34,297 bases of DNA from Pantanalinema sp. (GCA_036704125.1 DATNQI010000065.1:1-34297); one strand, 5' to 3'. Shown: positions 8,123 to 16,012, counted from the first letter of the stretch. Numbers and translations: made by a program. Notes: generated by a model not told the origin, from the letters alone.

Positions 8123-10021
8123 GTGTCTGACCGCGACTTGATCGGCTCATCCTTGCGCCCGACGCCTGCGCCCTTGCGGCCGGCCGTCCCTTCTGCCGCA
8201 CCGAGCGCCCCCCCCGCCTCGCCAAGGACCGGACGCCTCGCCACGGACACCCTCGCGACCCAGGGCGCCCCCCCATCCTCTGTTCGCCTCTCGGATCTCG
8301 TCAGCAAGGTGCAGGCCGCCCAGGCCCAGCCGCAGCAACCCTCCAGCGCGATCGATGACCTCTTCGAGAAGGTGGGGAACGGCTTCGAGGGCGGCGTGGA
8401 CCGGTTCGAGGCGGCCGTGGAGCGCAACGCCCACGCCATGGCCGACGGCGTCGCGGGCGTCCCCGTGCTCGCAGAGATCGCGCAGGCCCAGGCCTGGCTC
8501 GGCACCGAGGCCGCCCAGATCCTCGGCGGGGTCGCGAAGGGCGCCGGCGGCTTCGTCGGCGGCATCGCGCTGATGGTGGCGCACCCCGTCGACACGGTGA
8601 AGGGCCTCTACGCGCTGGCCGAGCACATCCCCTTGCTTCCCCTGAATCCCTTCCGGGCGGCCCATGCGGCGTACGACATCGCCTTCGAGGGGGCGGACGT
8701 CGCAAGGACCCTGGACGCGCACCTGAACCCCGTCGAGGTCTTCAAGAGCGATGCCGCGTTCGGCAAGGCCCTGGTCAAGGGCCTGGTCGAGCCCTACGCC
8801 CAGGCCATCGACCAGGGCAAGTACGCCGAGGCCCTGGGGCGCGGCGTGTTCGAGATCGGCAGCCTGGTGCTGGGCTCGGGGACGGGCGCTTCGGCGAAGG
8901 GGGCTGCGGTGAGCAAGGCCGCGGGCGTCCTCGACGACACCGGCCGGGTGCTCGGAAAGGTCGCCGGCAAGCAGCGTGTCGCGAAGCTGCTCGGCTCCGA
9001 GTACGCCCTGGCGGGCGAATCCGCCTTCAAGCGCTTCGCTGCCGGTCTCAACGAGCAGAAGGCCCTCGAGGCGGGCCGGGCGATGAACGCCGAGCGCGCG
9101 GCCCGCCTCGCGAAGCTCAACGGGGCGGCCTTCTTCGACGAGATCAAGGCCATGCCGGTCGAGAAGCTCAAAGAGCTCGCGAAGCTCGAGCCCGCGGTGA
9201 TCGACAGGTTCGACGTCCTGCTCGAGAGCCGGCAGCGCGTCGGGCTGCGCGACATCAACGCGGCGCTTGCCAAGCACGGCGTCAAGGCCAGCGGCCCGAC
9301 CAAGCAGTGGGAGAGCGCCCTGGGCAAGGCCCAGAAGGAGTCGCTGCGCCAGGCCGCCTCCGGCGCAAAGACCTTCACCTCCCTCGGCGACCTCCACGAC
9401 CTGAACCGGGCCCGGGTCAACGTCACGCGCTTCCAGCCCGAGAAGCTTCGCGCCATGGCCGACGACGTCATGAACGAGCTCAAGACCCGGTATCCCGATC
9501 GGCAGTTCCGCTTCGTTCTCAAGGACGAGGGCCTCGCCGACGAGGTGCTGCGAAATCCCGACCAGCTCTACAAGGGGCGGATCAACCTTCGAATCCACGA
9601 CGTCACGGGCGGCGTCCAGGGCGGCGCCTTCGAGCTCCAGCTCGGCCCCCAGCAGGTCACCGACTTCTGGGAAAAGCCCTTCCGGATCGGCCAGGGCCCG
9701 AACGACTTCAACCTCCACGACGCCGTCTACAAGGGCGTCGATGCCATCAAGCAGCCCGAGGATCTCGCCCGGGTGGGCCGCGCCTTCAACCCGGCCAAGC
9801 CCCTCGCGGCGGACGAGGCGCTGGCCGCCGGCAAGGCGGCGGTGGCCGGGACCATGGACGCGTACAAGCTCCAGCTCGCGGACGCCCTCGCGCAGGCAGA
9901 AGCGGGGGTTCCGCTGAACTATGCCGGCACCCGGGCCCTTCGCGATCGCATCGCCACGATCTATCATGCGCTGGAGGACAGCCCGACCCGCCCGCCGGGC
10001 CTCGCGGGCGTGGCCCCCTAG
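8123..10021 (+). CDS. putative polymorphic toxin with RelA/SpoT-like C-terminal domain
   Basis: About 632 aa if GTG 8123 is the start (GAAAGG upstream; an ATG at 8030 is an in-frame alternative). Residues 1-75 are Pro/Ala-rich and probably disordered. A glycine-rich hydrophobic segment follows (GGVAKGAGGFVGGIALMVAH, about 133-152), then LVEPYAQAIDQGKYAEALGR and GVFEIGSLVLGSG (about 220-255). This arrangement is typical of the pre-toxin region of polymorphic toxins. The C-terminus carries features in the order of RelA/SpoT synthetases: DLHDLNRARV (423-432), YKGR at 483, FELQL (503-507) and H532-x3-Y536-K537. Those match the family's D-x-R, E-x-Q and HxxxYK positions. Predicted activity: (p)ppGpp/(p)ppApp-type or RNA pyrophosphorylation. 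No signal peptide is seen. The fold assignment is by eye and needs a profile or structure check. Confidence 0.6.
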   Translation: MSDRDLIGSSLRPTPAPLRPAVPSAAPSAPPASPRTGRLATDTLATQGAPPSSVRLSDLVSKVQAAQAQPQQPSSAIDDLFEKVGNGFEGGVDRFEAAVERNAHAMADGVAGVPVLAEIAQAQAWLGTEAAQILGGVAKGAGGFVGGIALMVAHPVDTVKGLYALAEHIPLLPLNPFRAAHAAYDIAFEGADVARTLDAHLNPVEVFKSDAAFGKALVKGLVEPYAQAIDQGKYAEALGRGVFEIGSLVLGSGTGASAKGAAVSKAAGVLDDTGRVLGKVAGKQRVAKLLGSEYALAGESAFKRFAAGLNEQKALEAGRAMNAERAARLAKLNGAAFFDEIKAMPVEKLKELAKLEPAVIDRFDVLLESRQRVGLRDINAALAKHGVKASGPTKQWESALGKAQKESLRQAASGAKTFTSLGDLHDLNRARVNVTRFQPEKLRAMADDVMNELKTRYPDRQFRFVLKDEGLADEVLRNPDQLYKGRINLRIHDVTGGVQGGAFELQLGPQQVTDFWEKPFRIGQGPNDFNLHDAVYKGVDAIKQPEDLARVGRAFNPAKPLAADEALAAGKAAVAGTMDAYKLQLADALAQAEAGVPLNYAGTRALRDRIATIYHALEDSPTRPPGLAGVAP

Positions 10022-10030
10022 CGCGAGGCG

Positions 10031-10054
10031 AAGGAATCAAGGAATCAAGGAACC
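10031..10054 (+). repeat. three tandem 8-bp Shine-Dalgarno-like units
   Basis: AAGGAATC, AAGGAATC and AAGGAACC lie head to tail directly before the ATG at 10056. Each contains AAGGA, a good anti-16S match. The array may be a slippage-prone translational tuning element for the small gene. The last unit is closest to normal spacing, with its AAGGA ending five bases before the ATG. Confidence 0.75.
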
Positions 10055-10055
10055 C

Positions 10056-10283
10056 ATGCAGTTCATCCTGATGCGCGACCCGGCCAAGGGTCAGATCGTC
10101 CACCGCGAGATCGTGGACGCCACCGACGAGGAGCGCGACCCGGGCGACCCCTTCTGGGAGGTCCTCACGGCGCGCAAGAAGGAGCTCAAGGGCCGCTTCC
10201 CCGGCGCCGAGCTCATCGTGGGCTTCGGCGAGAGCGTCGAGGCCTTCCTGCGGGACTATCCCGAGTACCAGGAGAGGGAGTAG
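10056..10283 (+). CDS. 75-aa acidic protein, unknown; candidate immunity partner of the upstream toxin-like gene
   Basis: A short ORF starting MQFILMRDPAKGQIVHRE and ending in an acidic tail (DYPEYQERE). It begins 35 bases after the toxin-like gene and ends five bases before arfB, so the three genes are probably co-transcribed. There is no signal peptide, membrane helix or recognised domain. Immunity proteins of polymorphic toxins are often small acidic proteins encoded immediately 3' of the toxin, which is the only basis for the suggestion. It could equally be an ordinary small cytosolic protein belonging with arfB. Codon usage matches the backbone. Confidence 0.6.
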   Translation: MQFILMRDPAKGQIVHREIVDATDEERDPGDPFWEVLTARKKELKGRFPGAELIVGFGESVEAFLRDYPEYQERE

Positions 10284-10287
10284 CCCC

Positions 10288-10716
10288 ATGGCAGACGTGC
10301 AAGTGGCCCCCGGCGTCACCATCCCCGACGCGGCGATCGCCTTCTCGGCCAGCCGCGCCTCGGGGCCGGGCGGCCAGAACGTGAACAAGGTCGCGAGCAA
10401 GGTCGAGCTGAGGGTGGAGACCGAGCTCATCCAGGGCCTGACCATGGGGGCGCGATCGCGCCTGCAGGCCCTCGCGGGCAAGCGCTGGCTCGAGGGCGGC
10501 ATCCTGCTCATCACCTCGTCCGAGACCCGCAACCAAATCGACAACCGCGTCCTGGCCGAGGGCAAGCTCGTCGAGCTCATCAAGGAAGCGATGATCATCC
10601 CCAAGGCGCGCCGCGCGACCAAGCCCACCCGGGGATCCCAGGAGCGCCGGGTGACGAGCAAGAAGGAGCGATCGCAGGTCAAGCAGAACCGCGGCCGCTA
10701 CCGCGGAGACGAGTAG
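10288..10716 (+). CDS. arfB: alternative ribosome-rescue peptidyl-tRNA hydrolase ArfB (YaeJ)
   Basis: 142 aa, the normal length. The class I release-factor catalytic motif is present as GPGGQNVNK (GGQ at 28-30), followed by the family's KVELRVE and LITSSETRNQIDNR segments. The basic C-terminal tail is rich in Lys/Arg (KARRATKPTRGSQERR, then KKERSQVKQNRGRYR); in E. coli ArfB such a tail threads into the empty mRNA channel of stalled ribosomes. The GGQ loop then hydrolyses peptidyl-tRNA. It sits in a tight run, five bases after the small acidic gene and four before the SRAP gene, with GGAG-type ribosome binding sites. Confidence 0.94.
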   Translation: MADVQVAPGVTIPDAAIAFSASRASGPGGQNVNKVASKVELRVETELIQGLTMGARSRLQALAGKRWLEGGILLITSSETRNQIDNRVLAEGKLVELIKEAMIIPKARRATKPTRGSQERRVTSKKERSQVKQNRGRYRGDE

Positions 10717-10720
10717 CGCC

Positions 10721-11419
10721 GTGTGCGGCCGCTTCAGCCAGAGCGCCACGGCCGAAGCCGTGGCCGAGGCCTTCGGCCTCGCCGAGATCCCGGTGCTTTC
10801 GCCGCGCTACAACCTCGCGCCGAGCCAGCCCATCCCCGTCATCCGGCGCGATCCGGGAGATAAAGAGCGCCACCTGACCATGGCCCGCTGGGGCCTCGTG
10901 CCGAGCTGGACCCGGGATCCCGAGGCCGCCCCCCGGCCCATCAACGCCCGCGCCGAGACCGCCCCCGAGAAGCCGACCTTCCGCGACGCCTTCCGGTACC
11001 GCCGCTGCTTGATCCCGGCCGACGGGTTCTACGAGTGGGCCACCAGGGATTCCAGGAAGCAACCGATGCGCTTCACCATGCAGGATGAGCACCTCTTCGC
11101 GTTCGCCGGGCTGTGGGAGCGCTGGCAGGGCCCGGACGGCGCCGTCCTCGAGACGGCCACCGTCCTGACCACCGAGGCCAATCCGCTCGTGCGGCCCGTC
11201 CACGATCGCATGCCCGTCATCCTCGCCCCCGGCGCCTACGAGGCCTGGCTCGACCCCACCCGGCACGACCCGGCCGCCCTGCTGTCGCTGCTCGGCCCCT
11301 ACCCGGCCTCCGAGATGAAGGTCTATCCCGTGAGCCCCAGGGTCAACGCCACCTCGAGCGAGGGGCCCGACCTGATCGCCCCCCAGGAGCCCGGTGGCGG
11401 GCAGCTTTCGCTCTTTTGA
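10721..11419 (+). CDS. SRAP protein (YedK/HMCES-type abasic-site DNA-protein crosslinker) with C-terminal clamp motif
   Basis: 232 aa. Starts GTG-TGC, giving the obligatory Cys2 that crosslinks abasic sites once Met is removed. N75 (PINARAET), E105 (GFYEW) and H161 (PVHDRMP) are at or within one residue of the E. coli YedK positions. The family forms a thiazolidine crosslink with abasic sites in single-stranded DNA at replication forks. After the domain a short Gly-rich linker ends in QLSLF (228-232), which fits the bacterial beta-sliding-clamp binding consensus QL(S/D)LF exactly. The gene lies four bases after arfB in the same run. The start is fixed by the Cys2 requirement, with GGAG upstream. 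Confidence 0.94.
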   Translation: MCGRFSQSATAEAVAEAFGLAEIPVLSPRYNLAPSQPIPVIRRDPGDKERHLTMARWGLVPSWTRDPEAAPRPINARAETAPEKPTFRDAFRYRRCLIPADGFYEWATRDSRKQPMRFTMQDEHLFAFAGLWERWQGPDGAVLETATVLTTEANPLVRPVHDRMPVILAPGAYEAWLDPTRHDPAALLSLLGPYPASEMKVYPVSPRVNATSSEGPDLIAPQEPGGGQLSLF

Positions 11420-11432
11420 GAGGAATCGAACG

Positions 11433-11981
11433 ATGAAACGACTTGCGCTCGGCCTCGTGCTCCTGACGGCGATCGCGGGCTGCGACGCGGCCCTGCTGAA
11501 GCAGCTCGGGCTGGGCCCGAAGCCCGGGCCCACGCAGCCGAACGACGAGGATTGCTTCGTCACCGTGGACAAGCCGGCCGCCGTGTTCCACGTGGGCGCG
11601 CCCGCGACCGCCTCGGTGCAGGCGAGCGTCTCGCTGGTGCCCTGGATCTTCCTCGAGGCCCCGGCGCTCACCATCGACAAGCCCCTGCCAGGGACCTTCA
11701 AGGCGACGGTCGACGACCAGGCGAAAACCATCACCGTCAGCGGGCTGATGAAGCGCGTGCTTCCCAGGCCGGGCGCGCAGTGCGCCATGCCCGCCATGTA
11801 CATGATCCCCCAGGCCGCCACCCTCAGCGTGCCGGTGACGCTCGCGGCCACCGGCACCTACGAGATCCGGATCGCCCCCGAGAGCTTCACCACCCAGCGC
11901 CCGCCCGAGATGGCGCACCCGGCCGAGCCGCTGCGGCAGTATCCCGCGGCGATGGCGACCCGCTCGATCGTCGTCGAGTAG
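11433..11981 (+). CDS. lipoprotein of unknown function
   Basis: 182 aa from ATG 11433, with GAGAGGA upstream. The N-terminus is a lipoprotein signal: basic MKR, a hydrophobic run LALGLVLLTAIAG, then the lipobox Cys in AIAGC near residue 18. The mature part is beta-rich in appearance, with no catalytic motif recognised. It starts 13 bases after the SRAP gene and may share its transcript. It converges with the reductase gene after five bases. An inner- or outer-membrane-anchored envelope protein is the only supported call. Confidence 0.8.
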   Translation: MKRLALGLVLLTAIAGCDAALLKQLGLGPKPGPTQPNDEDCFVTVDKPAAVFHVGAPATASVQASVSLVPWIFLEAPALTIDKPLPGTFKATVDDQAKTITVSGLMKRVLPRPGAQCAMPAMYMIPQAATLSVPVTLAATGTYEIRIAPESFTTQRPPEMAHPAEPLRQYPAAMATRSIVVE

Positions 11982-11986
11982 CGGGC

Positions 11987-12535
11987 TCAGTCCCGGGCGA
12001 CGCGGTACGTCGACTGGACGAAGCCGAAGTCGTAGGCCTTCGTCGCCACGTGCTCGAGCGCGACGTCCCCGGTCAGGGGCCCGAAGAGCGGCCTTCCCTC
12101 GCCGAGCAGCACGGGAATCCGCGTGAGGGTGAGCGCGTCGATGAGGCCCGCCGCGAGGAAGCCCTGGATCGTGATGCCCCCGTCGACGTACACGTGCCTG
12201 GCGCCCTCGGACGCAAGGCGATCGACCAGCTCGCGCGGGGCCTCGGATGAAGCCGAGACGGTTCCCGCGAGCTCGGGGGGAATCTCCAGCCGCTTGCTGC
12301 TCAGGACCACGACGCGCTTGTCGCCGTAGGGCCAAGCGTCGAAGCCGAGCGCCGTCTCGAAGGTGCCTCTCCCCATCACGAGCGTGTCCACCGACGCGAT
12401 GAAGGCGTGATAGCCGCAATCCTCGCCGCTCGGCACCAGGGTATTGGCCTCATCGAGCCAGTCGATGCTCCCGTCTTGCCGGGCGATGAAGCCGTCCAGG
12501 CTGGTGGCGATGAAAACCGATGTCTTGATGCGCAT
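11987..12535 (-). CDS. dihydrofolate-reductase-fold protein (RibD C-terminal family)
   Basis: 182 aa. Typical family landmarks: FIATSLDGFIARQDGSIDWL at the N-terminus, VDTLVMGRGTFET (about 49-61), VVLSSKRL, HVYVDGGITIQGFLAAGLID and LTRIPVLLGEGRPLF. The family includes the RibD reductase domain and YyaP/YwjB-like stand-alone NADPH-dependent reductases whose substrates are mostly unknown. The ATG at 12535 has GAGGA about eight bases upstream. It probably forms a single-gene unit, 54 bases downstream of the polyketide synthase on the same strand, so read-through is possible. Confidence 0.88.
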   Translation of the reverse strand: MRIKTSVFIATSLDGFIARQDGSIDWLDEANTLVPSGEDCGYHAFIASVDTLVMGRGTFETALGFDAWPYGDKRVVVLSSKRLEIPPELAGTVSASSEAPRELVDRLASEGARHVYVDGGITIQGFLAAGLIDALTLTRIPVLLGEGRPLFGPLTGDVALEHVATKAYDFGFVQSTYRVARD

Positions 12536-12589
12536 GGGGAAGTCCTCAACAAAAGGCGTCGTGGGCGGGGCCTGTGACTCTCCAGCTTA

Positions 12590-13651
12590 TCAGCTGTCGA
12601 GGCCTTGCGGCACGCCTTGGGGGGCGTGCCAGCGCAACAGGCACGCCTCCATGGTCAGGCCCGGGCCGAAGGCCATCAGGATGGCGTGATCGCCCGCCTG
12701 TGGCTCGGAGGAGGCCAGCAGATCCTCGAGCACGAAGAGGACCGTCGGCGAGCTCATGTTTCCGTAGTCGCGCAGGACCCGGCGCGAGGAGGCCAGCTGC
12801 GCGTCGCTCAGGCCGAGGACTTGCTGGAGGTGGTCGAGGATCTTGCGGCCGCCGGGGTGAATGCCCCAGTGCCGGATCTGATCCTGGCGCAGGCCGTTGC
12901 GCGCGAGCAGACCTTCCAGCAGCCCCGCGACGTTCGTGGCGAGGACGGTGGGCACGTAGCTCGACAGGTGCATCCTGAAGCCGTTGTCGGTCATCGAGAA
13001 GGCCATGTGATCGACGGTGTCGTAGTGCGTGAGGGTCTCGGCATCGAGCAGCTCGAGGCTCCCTTCGCTCTCCAGCAGCGCAGCTGCCGCCCCGTCCGCG
13101 AACAGGGCACTGCTCACCACGCTGTCCGGCGACGGGTCGAGCTGGTAGTGGAGCGAGCAAAGCTCGACCGCGACCATGAGGGCGCGGCCCCGACGCGCAA
13201 GGACCGCGTCCTTCGCTCGCGCGAGGCCGGGAAAGGCGGCATAGCAGCCCATTCCCAGGATGCACGACCGGCGCAGATCCGCCCGCATGCCGAAGGCCTT
13301 GGCCAGGGTCAGGTCGAGCCCCGGGATCTCGTAGCCGGTGCACGAGACGACCACGAGCGAATCGATCGACTCGGGCCGCGCCCCGGCACGCTCCAGGCAA
13401 CGGCGAACCGCTTCGGCCGCGAGCTTGTGGGCCTCCTGGACGTAGACGTCGTTGCGCGCCTGGGTGCCGGGGTTCCGGGCCACGAAGTCCAGATCCGGCA
13501 GGACGGTGTGGCGATGAGCGATCGCCGAGCGCCTGAAGATCGCTTCGACCTTCGCGGCCTGCGGCGCCTGGGAATAGAGCATCCGAAAGATCGCTTGCTG
13601 CGCGTGACGGTGAGCGGGAACGGCGGTGGCAAGTCCGGTGATGTGAGCCAC
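12590..13651 (-). CDS. type III polyketide synthase (chalcone/alkylresorcylic-type)
   Basis: 353 aa from GTG 13651, chosen because GGAGG lies five bases upstream. The thiolase-fold catalytic triad is visible: C136 in GMGCYAAFPGLARA, H265 in WGIHPGGRKILD, and N298 in RDYGNMSSPTVLFVLED. GPGLTMEACLL near the C-terminus is also characteristic. These homodimeric cytosolic enzymes extend acyl-CoA starters with malonyl-CoA and cyclise the chain to alkylpyrones, resorcinols or phloroglucinols. The gene follows the FAD oxidoreductase by 38 bases in what looks like an operon, and the SAM methyltransferase diverges upstream. Together they suggest a modified alkyl-aromatic or quinone lipid. The product cannot be deduced. 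Confidence 0.92.
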   Translation of the reverse strand: MAHITGLATAVPAHRHAQQAIFRMLYSQAPQAAKVEAIFRRSAIAHRHTVLPDLDFVARNPGTQARNDVYVQEAHKLAAEAVRRCLERAGARPESIDSLVVVSCTGYEIPGLDLTLAKAFGMRADLRRSCILGMGCYAAFPGLARAKDAVLARRGRALMVAVELCSLHYQLDPSPDSVVSSALFADGAAAALLESEGSLELLDAETLTHYDTVDHMAFSMTDNGFRMHLSSYVPTVLATNVAGLLEGLLARNGLRQDQIRHWGIHPGGRKILDHLQQVLGLSDAQLASSRRVLRDYGNMSSPTVLFVLEDLLASSEPQAGDHAILMAFGPGLTMEACLLRWHAPQGVPQGLDS

Positions 13652-13689
13652 GAGGTCCTCCAGTCGATGCGACGTGCGGGTAAGTGACG

Positions 13690-14892
13690 CTAGCGGCCCG
13701 GCCACCGGAGCGGGAGGGCCGCGAGCCGGAACAGATCGAGGAAGAAGCGCTGCGGCGCGAGGCTCGCCCCCTGATAGGCCGCCATCCTGTCCGCGAGGCT
13801 CGCCTGGGTCGAAAGGGCCCGGACGGCGAGGTTCATCGCCCGCTCGGACTGGGTGAGCCGAGCCACCGTGCGCGCGAACACGTAGGCCCACCTGAACTCC
13901 CGCTCCATCGCCAGGCGATAGGGCGCAAGCCGTTGACGCGTGGGGAGGCGATCGCGCAGCGCCGCCCCCAGCACGTCGCTCGCGAGCTCGGCGCTGCGCA
14001 GGGCCCGGTACATGCCCTGGCCCGTGAGCGGATCGAAGTAGCGAAGGGCGTCACCGAGTACCACCAGGCCATCCGCAGGGAGCGCCTCGCCCTGGTAAGG
14101 GTCGAGGCAGAGGCCGTGCAGCGGGCCGACCGGAAAGGCCTCGCGCAGCCGGCGCTGCAGGGCGGGCTCCTCGCGCAGCAGGCGCAGGAAGCCCTCGACC
14201 GGCGCGGCGCCGAGGCGAGGCGCGTCCGAGCCCGTCGAGACGAGCGCGATCGCAGCCCGCGTGGCGCCTTGCGGGTTCAAGACGAGCTGCAGCCCCGCGC
14301 GCGGAACGATCAGCTCGAGCAGGCGATCGAGACGCTCGACCCCCTCGAAGGAGGCGACGAAGACGCGACGCTTCCGCGCGAGCGGGTGGCGAAAGAGGGC
14401 CGGGTGCAGCTTCGAAAAGCGCCCCTCGGCGAGCAGGACGACGCGAGAGAAGACCGGCCCCTCGCTCGTCCGGACCCCGACGCAGCGATCGCCCTGCCAC
14501 AGCAGCTCCTGCGCCGCCGTCCCGTCTCGGAATTCCAGGGTGGGCTCGCGCCGCGCCAGTTGCACGAGCCCATCGTCAAAGGATAGACGCGAAAGGGAGA
14601 GCCCGTAGGTGGGAATGCCCGCACCGCCGGGATAGCGCCCTTCGCAAGATCGCCCCTCGGGCGAGACGAGGCGGATGCCTTCGAGGCGCAACGCCGAGGG
14701 GAAAAGGTGAGGCCAGGCACCGATTCTCTCGAGAATCGGCAGCGCAGCGGGGCTCAGGGCGCCCCCGCAGATCTTGTCACGGGGAAAGCGCGCCTTGTCG
14801 AGCAGCAGGACCCGGTGGCCCCGGCGAGCCAGCAACGTGGCGCTCACCGCCCCGGCAGGCCCTGCGCCCACCACGATCGCATCGCGTTCCAT
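13690..14892 (-). CDS. FAD-dependent oxidoreductase of the geranylgeranyl reductase-like family
   Basis: 400 aa. The N-terminal dinucleotide-binding motif is VVGAGPAGAVSATLLARRG, then LLLDKARFPRDKICGGALSP, the CGG-containing segment typical of this group. The second FAD motif is LVVLGDALRYFDPLTGQGMYRALRSAEL (about 291-318; GD contacts the ribityl chain). Members hydroxylate or reduce lipophilic substrates, and similar enzymes are commonly paired with type III polyketide synthases. It is the first gene of a probable operon with the polyketide synthase. It starts 57 bases from the divergent methyltransferase start, so the two units share a short bidirectional promoter region. Confidence 0.88.
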   Translation of the reverse strand: MERDAIVVGAGPAGAVSATLLARRGHRVLLLDKARFPRDKICGGALSPAALPILERIGAWPHLFPSALRLEGIRLVSPEGRSCEGRYPGGAGIPTYGLSLSRLSFDDGLVQLARREPTLEFRDGTAAQELLWQGDRCVGVRTSEGPVFSRVVLLAEGRFSKLHPALFRHPLARKRRVFVASFEGVERLDRLLELIVPRAGLQLVLNPQGATRAAIALVSTGSDAPRLGAAPVEGFLRLLREEPALQRRLREAFPVGPLHGLCLDPYQGEALPADGLVVLGDALRYFDPLTGQGMYRALRSAELASDVLGAALRDRLPTRQRLAPYRLAMEREFRWAYVFARTVARLTQSERAMNLAVRALSTQASLADRMAAYQGASLAPQRFFLDLFRLAALPLRWPGR

Positions 14893-14949
14893 GGCCAACC
14901 GTCCCCGTGCACTTGATCCGGGATTGTGAACCTTTGTAACATAGCATGC

Positions 14950-15915
14950 ATGCAGACGCCCCTCAACGATCCAGCGATGCGGCTGGAAGAGGCCGGATGC
15001 ACGTCCTGCGGCGAAACGGCCGGGACGTACATCCGGTCGGTGCGGGACCACCTCTACCGGGTCGATCCGCGCGAGTTCAAGCTCATGCGCTGCGCCTCGT
15101 GCCGCATGGTGTACCTGAGCCCGCGCCCCGTCCGAGCCGATCTGGCCCTGGCGTATCCGCCCGCGTACTTCTGGAACGGGTTCGACCTGAAGCCCGCCCG
15201 CACCTGGCGCGATACCGCATGGAACCTGTGGGCCCGGCAGCTGGTCTTGCGCCGGGTCGGCTTCCTGCGCCGCGCCTACCCGCAGGCGAGCGACTTGCCG
15301 GTGCTGGACGTGGGGTGCGGCCGCGGGCTCTTCCTGCGCGAGTGGCGACGCGTGACCGGCGTCGAGGCCCACGGGGTCGATCTTCAGCCCGAGAACATTC
15401 GCTTCCTGCGCGAGAATCACCCCGCGATCCAGGCGTTCCACGCCGACTTCCTGGAATGGGACGCGCCGCAAGAGCGCTACGGCGCCGTCACCATGTGGCA
15501 CCTGCTCGAGCACCTGCCGGATTCGCGCGCGGCGCTGCGCAAGGCCCATGCGAGCCTCGCCCCCGGTGGCGCGCTCATCGTGGGCACCCAGAACTACCGG
15601 AGCCTCAGCCGGTATCTCCAGGGCTCTCGCTGGACCCTCAACGACGTGCCCCGGCACCTTTCCCACTACACCGAAGAGACCCTGCGCCGGCAGCTCGAGA
15701 GCGAGGGGTTCGCGGTGGAGAGGGTCTGGCACTGGACCGAGTTCTTCCCGACCCTCGGAGCCCACCTGTTCGCCTCGCGGATCCTGGACGCCGAGCGAAA
15801 CGTCAAGCCGCTCACCGGCCTGGTCTGCAACGTGCTGCTGAGCCCGCTCGAAGCGCTGGCCATCGCGTTCAAGCGCGGCTGCACCCTCACCGTCGCCGCC
15901 CGCAGGGGAGATTGA
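14950..15915 (+). CDS. class I SAM-dependent methyltransferase with N-terminal zinc ribbon
   Basis: 321 aa from ATG 14950 (an in-frame GTG at 14926 would add eight residues). Residues 17-20 (CTSC) and 48-51 (CASC) form a probable zinc ribbon. The Rossmann methyltransferase core starts LPVLDVGCGRGLFLREW (SAM motif I, about 117-133), followed by HGVDLQPEN (acidic ribose contact), MWHLLEHLPD and the post-motif LAPGGALIVGTQN. The layout matches Methyltransf_23-type enzymes that modify lipids, quinones or sugars. It is divergent from the oxidoreductase/polyketide synthase operon. TTGATC (14913-14918) and TAACAT (14937-14942) are a weak promoter match that would start transcription close to the ATG. 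Confidence 0.87.
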   Translation: MQTPLNDPAMRLEEAGCTSCGETAGTYIRSVRDHLYRVDPREFKLMRCASCRMVYLSPRPVRADLALAYPPAYFWNGFDLKPARTWRDTAWNLWARQLVLRRVGFLRRAYPQASDLPVLDVGCGRGLFLREWRRVTGVEAHGVDLQPENIRFLRENHPAIQAFHADFLEWDAPQERYGAVTMWHLLEHLPDSRAALRKAHASLAPGGALIVGTQNYRSLSRYLQGSRWTLNDVPRHLSHYTEETLRRQLESEGFAVERVWHWTEFFPTLGAHLFASRILDAERNVKPLTGLVCNVLLSPLEALAIAFKRGCTLTVAARRGD

Positions 15916-15937
15916 AAGGACATCGCCAGTCCGTCCA

Positions 15938-15966
15938 TTGGTTTTGTCGCGCTCACGGCCTATCCT
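15938..15966 (+). promoter_or_regulatory. candidate sigma70-type promoter of the zinc dehydrogenase gene
   Basis: TTGGTT (15938-15943), a 17-base spacer, then TATCCT (15961-15966). Transcription would start near 15973, giving a leader of about 40 bases that includes AAGGAGGTGG before the GTG start. It is a moderate consensus match in a 97-base gap. Confidence 0.45.
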
Positions 15967-16012
15967 GTGTGGCTGCAATCGGCTCGAACAGCAACAAAGA
16001 AGGAGGTGGCGG

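Noticed and set aside
8147-9967. 606-codon open frame antisense to the toxin-like gene
   Set aside because: It shows leucine/valine/glycine low complexity typical of antisense frames in GC-rich genes. The sense frame has ordered motifs and a downstream operon.
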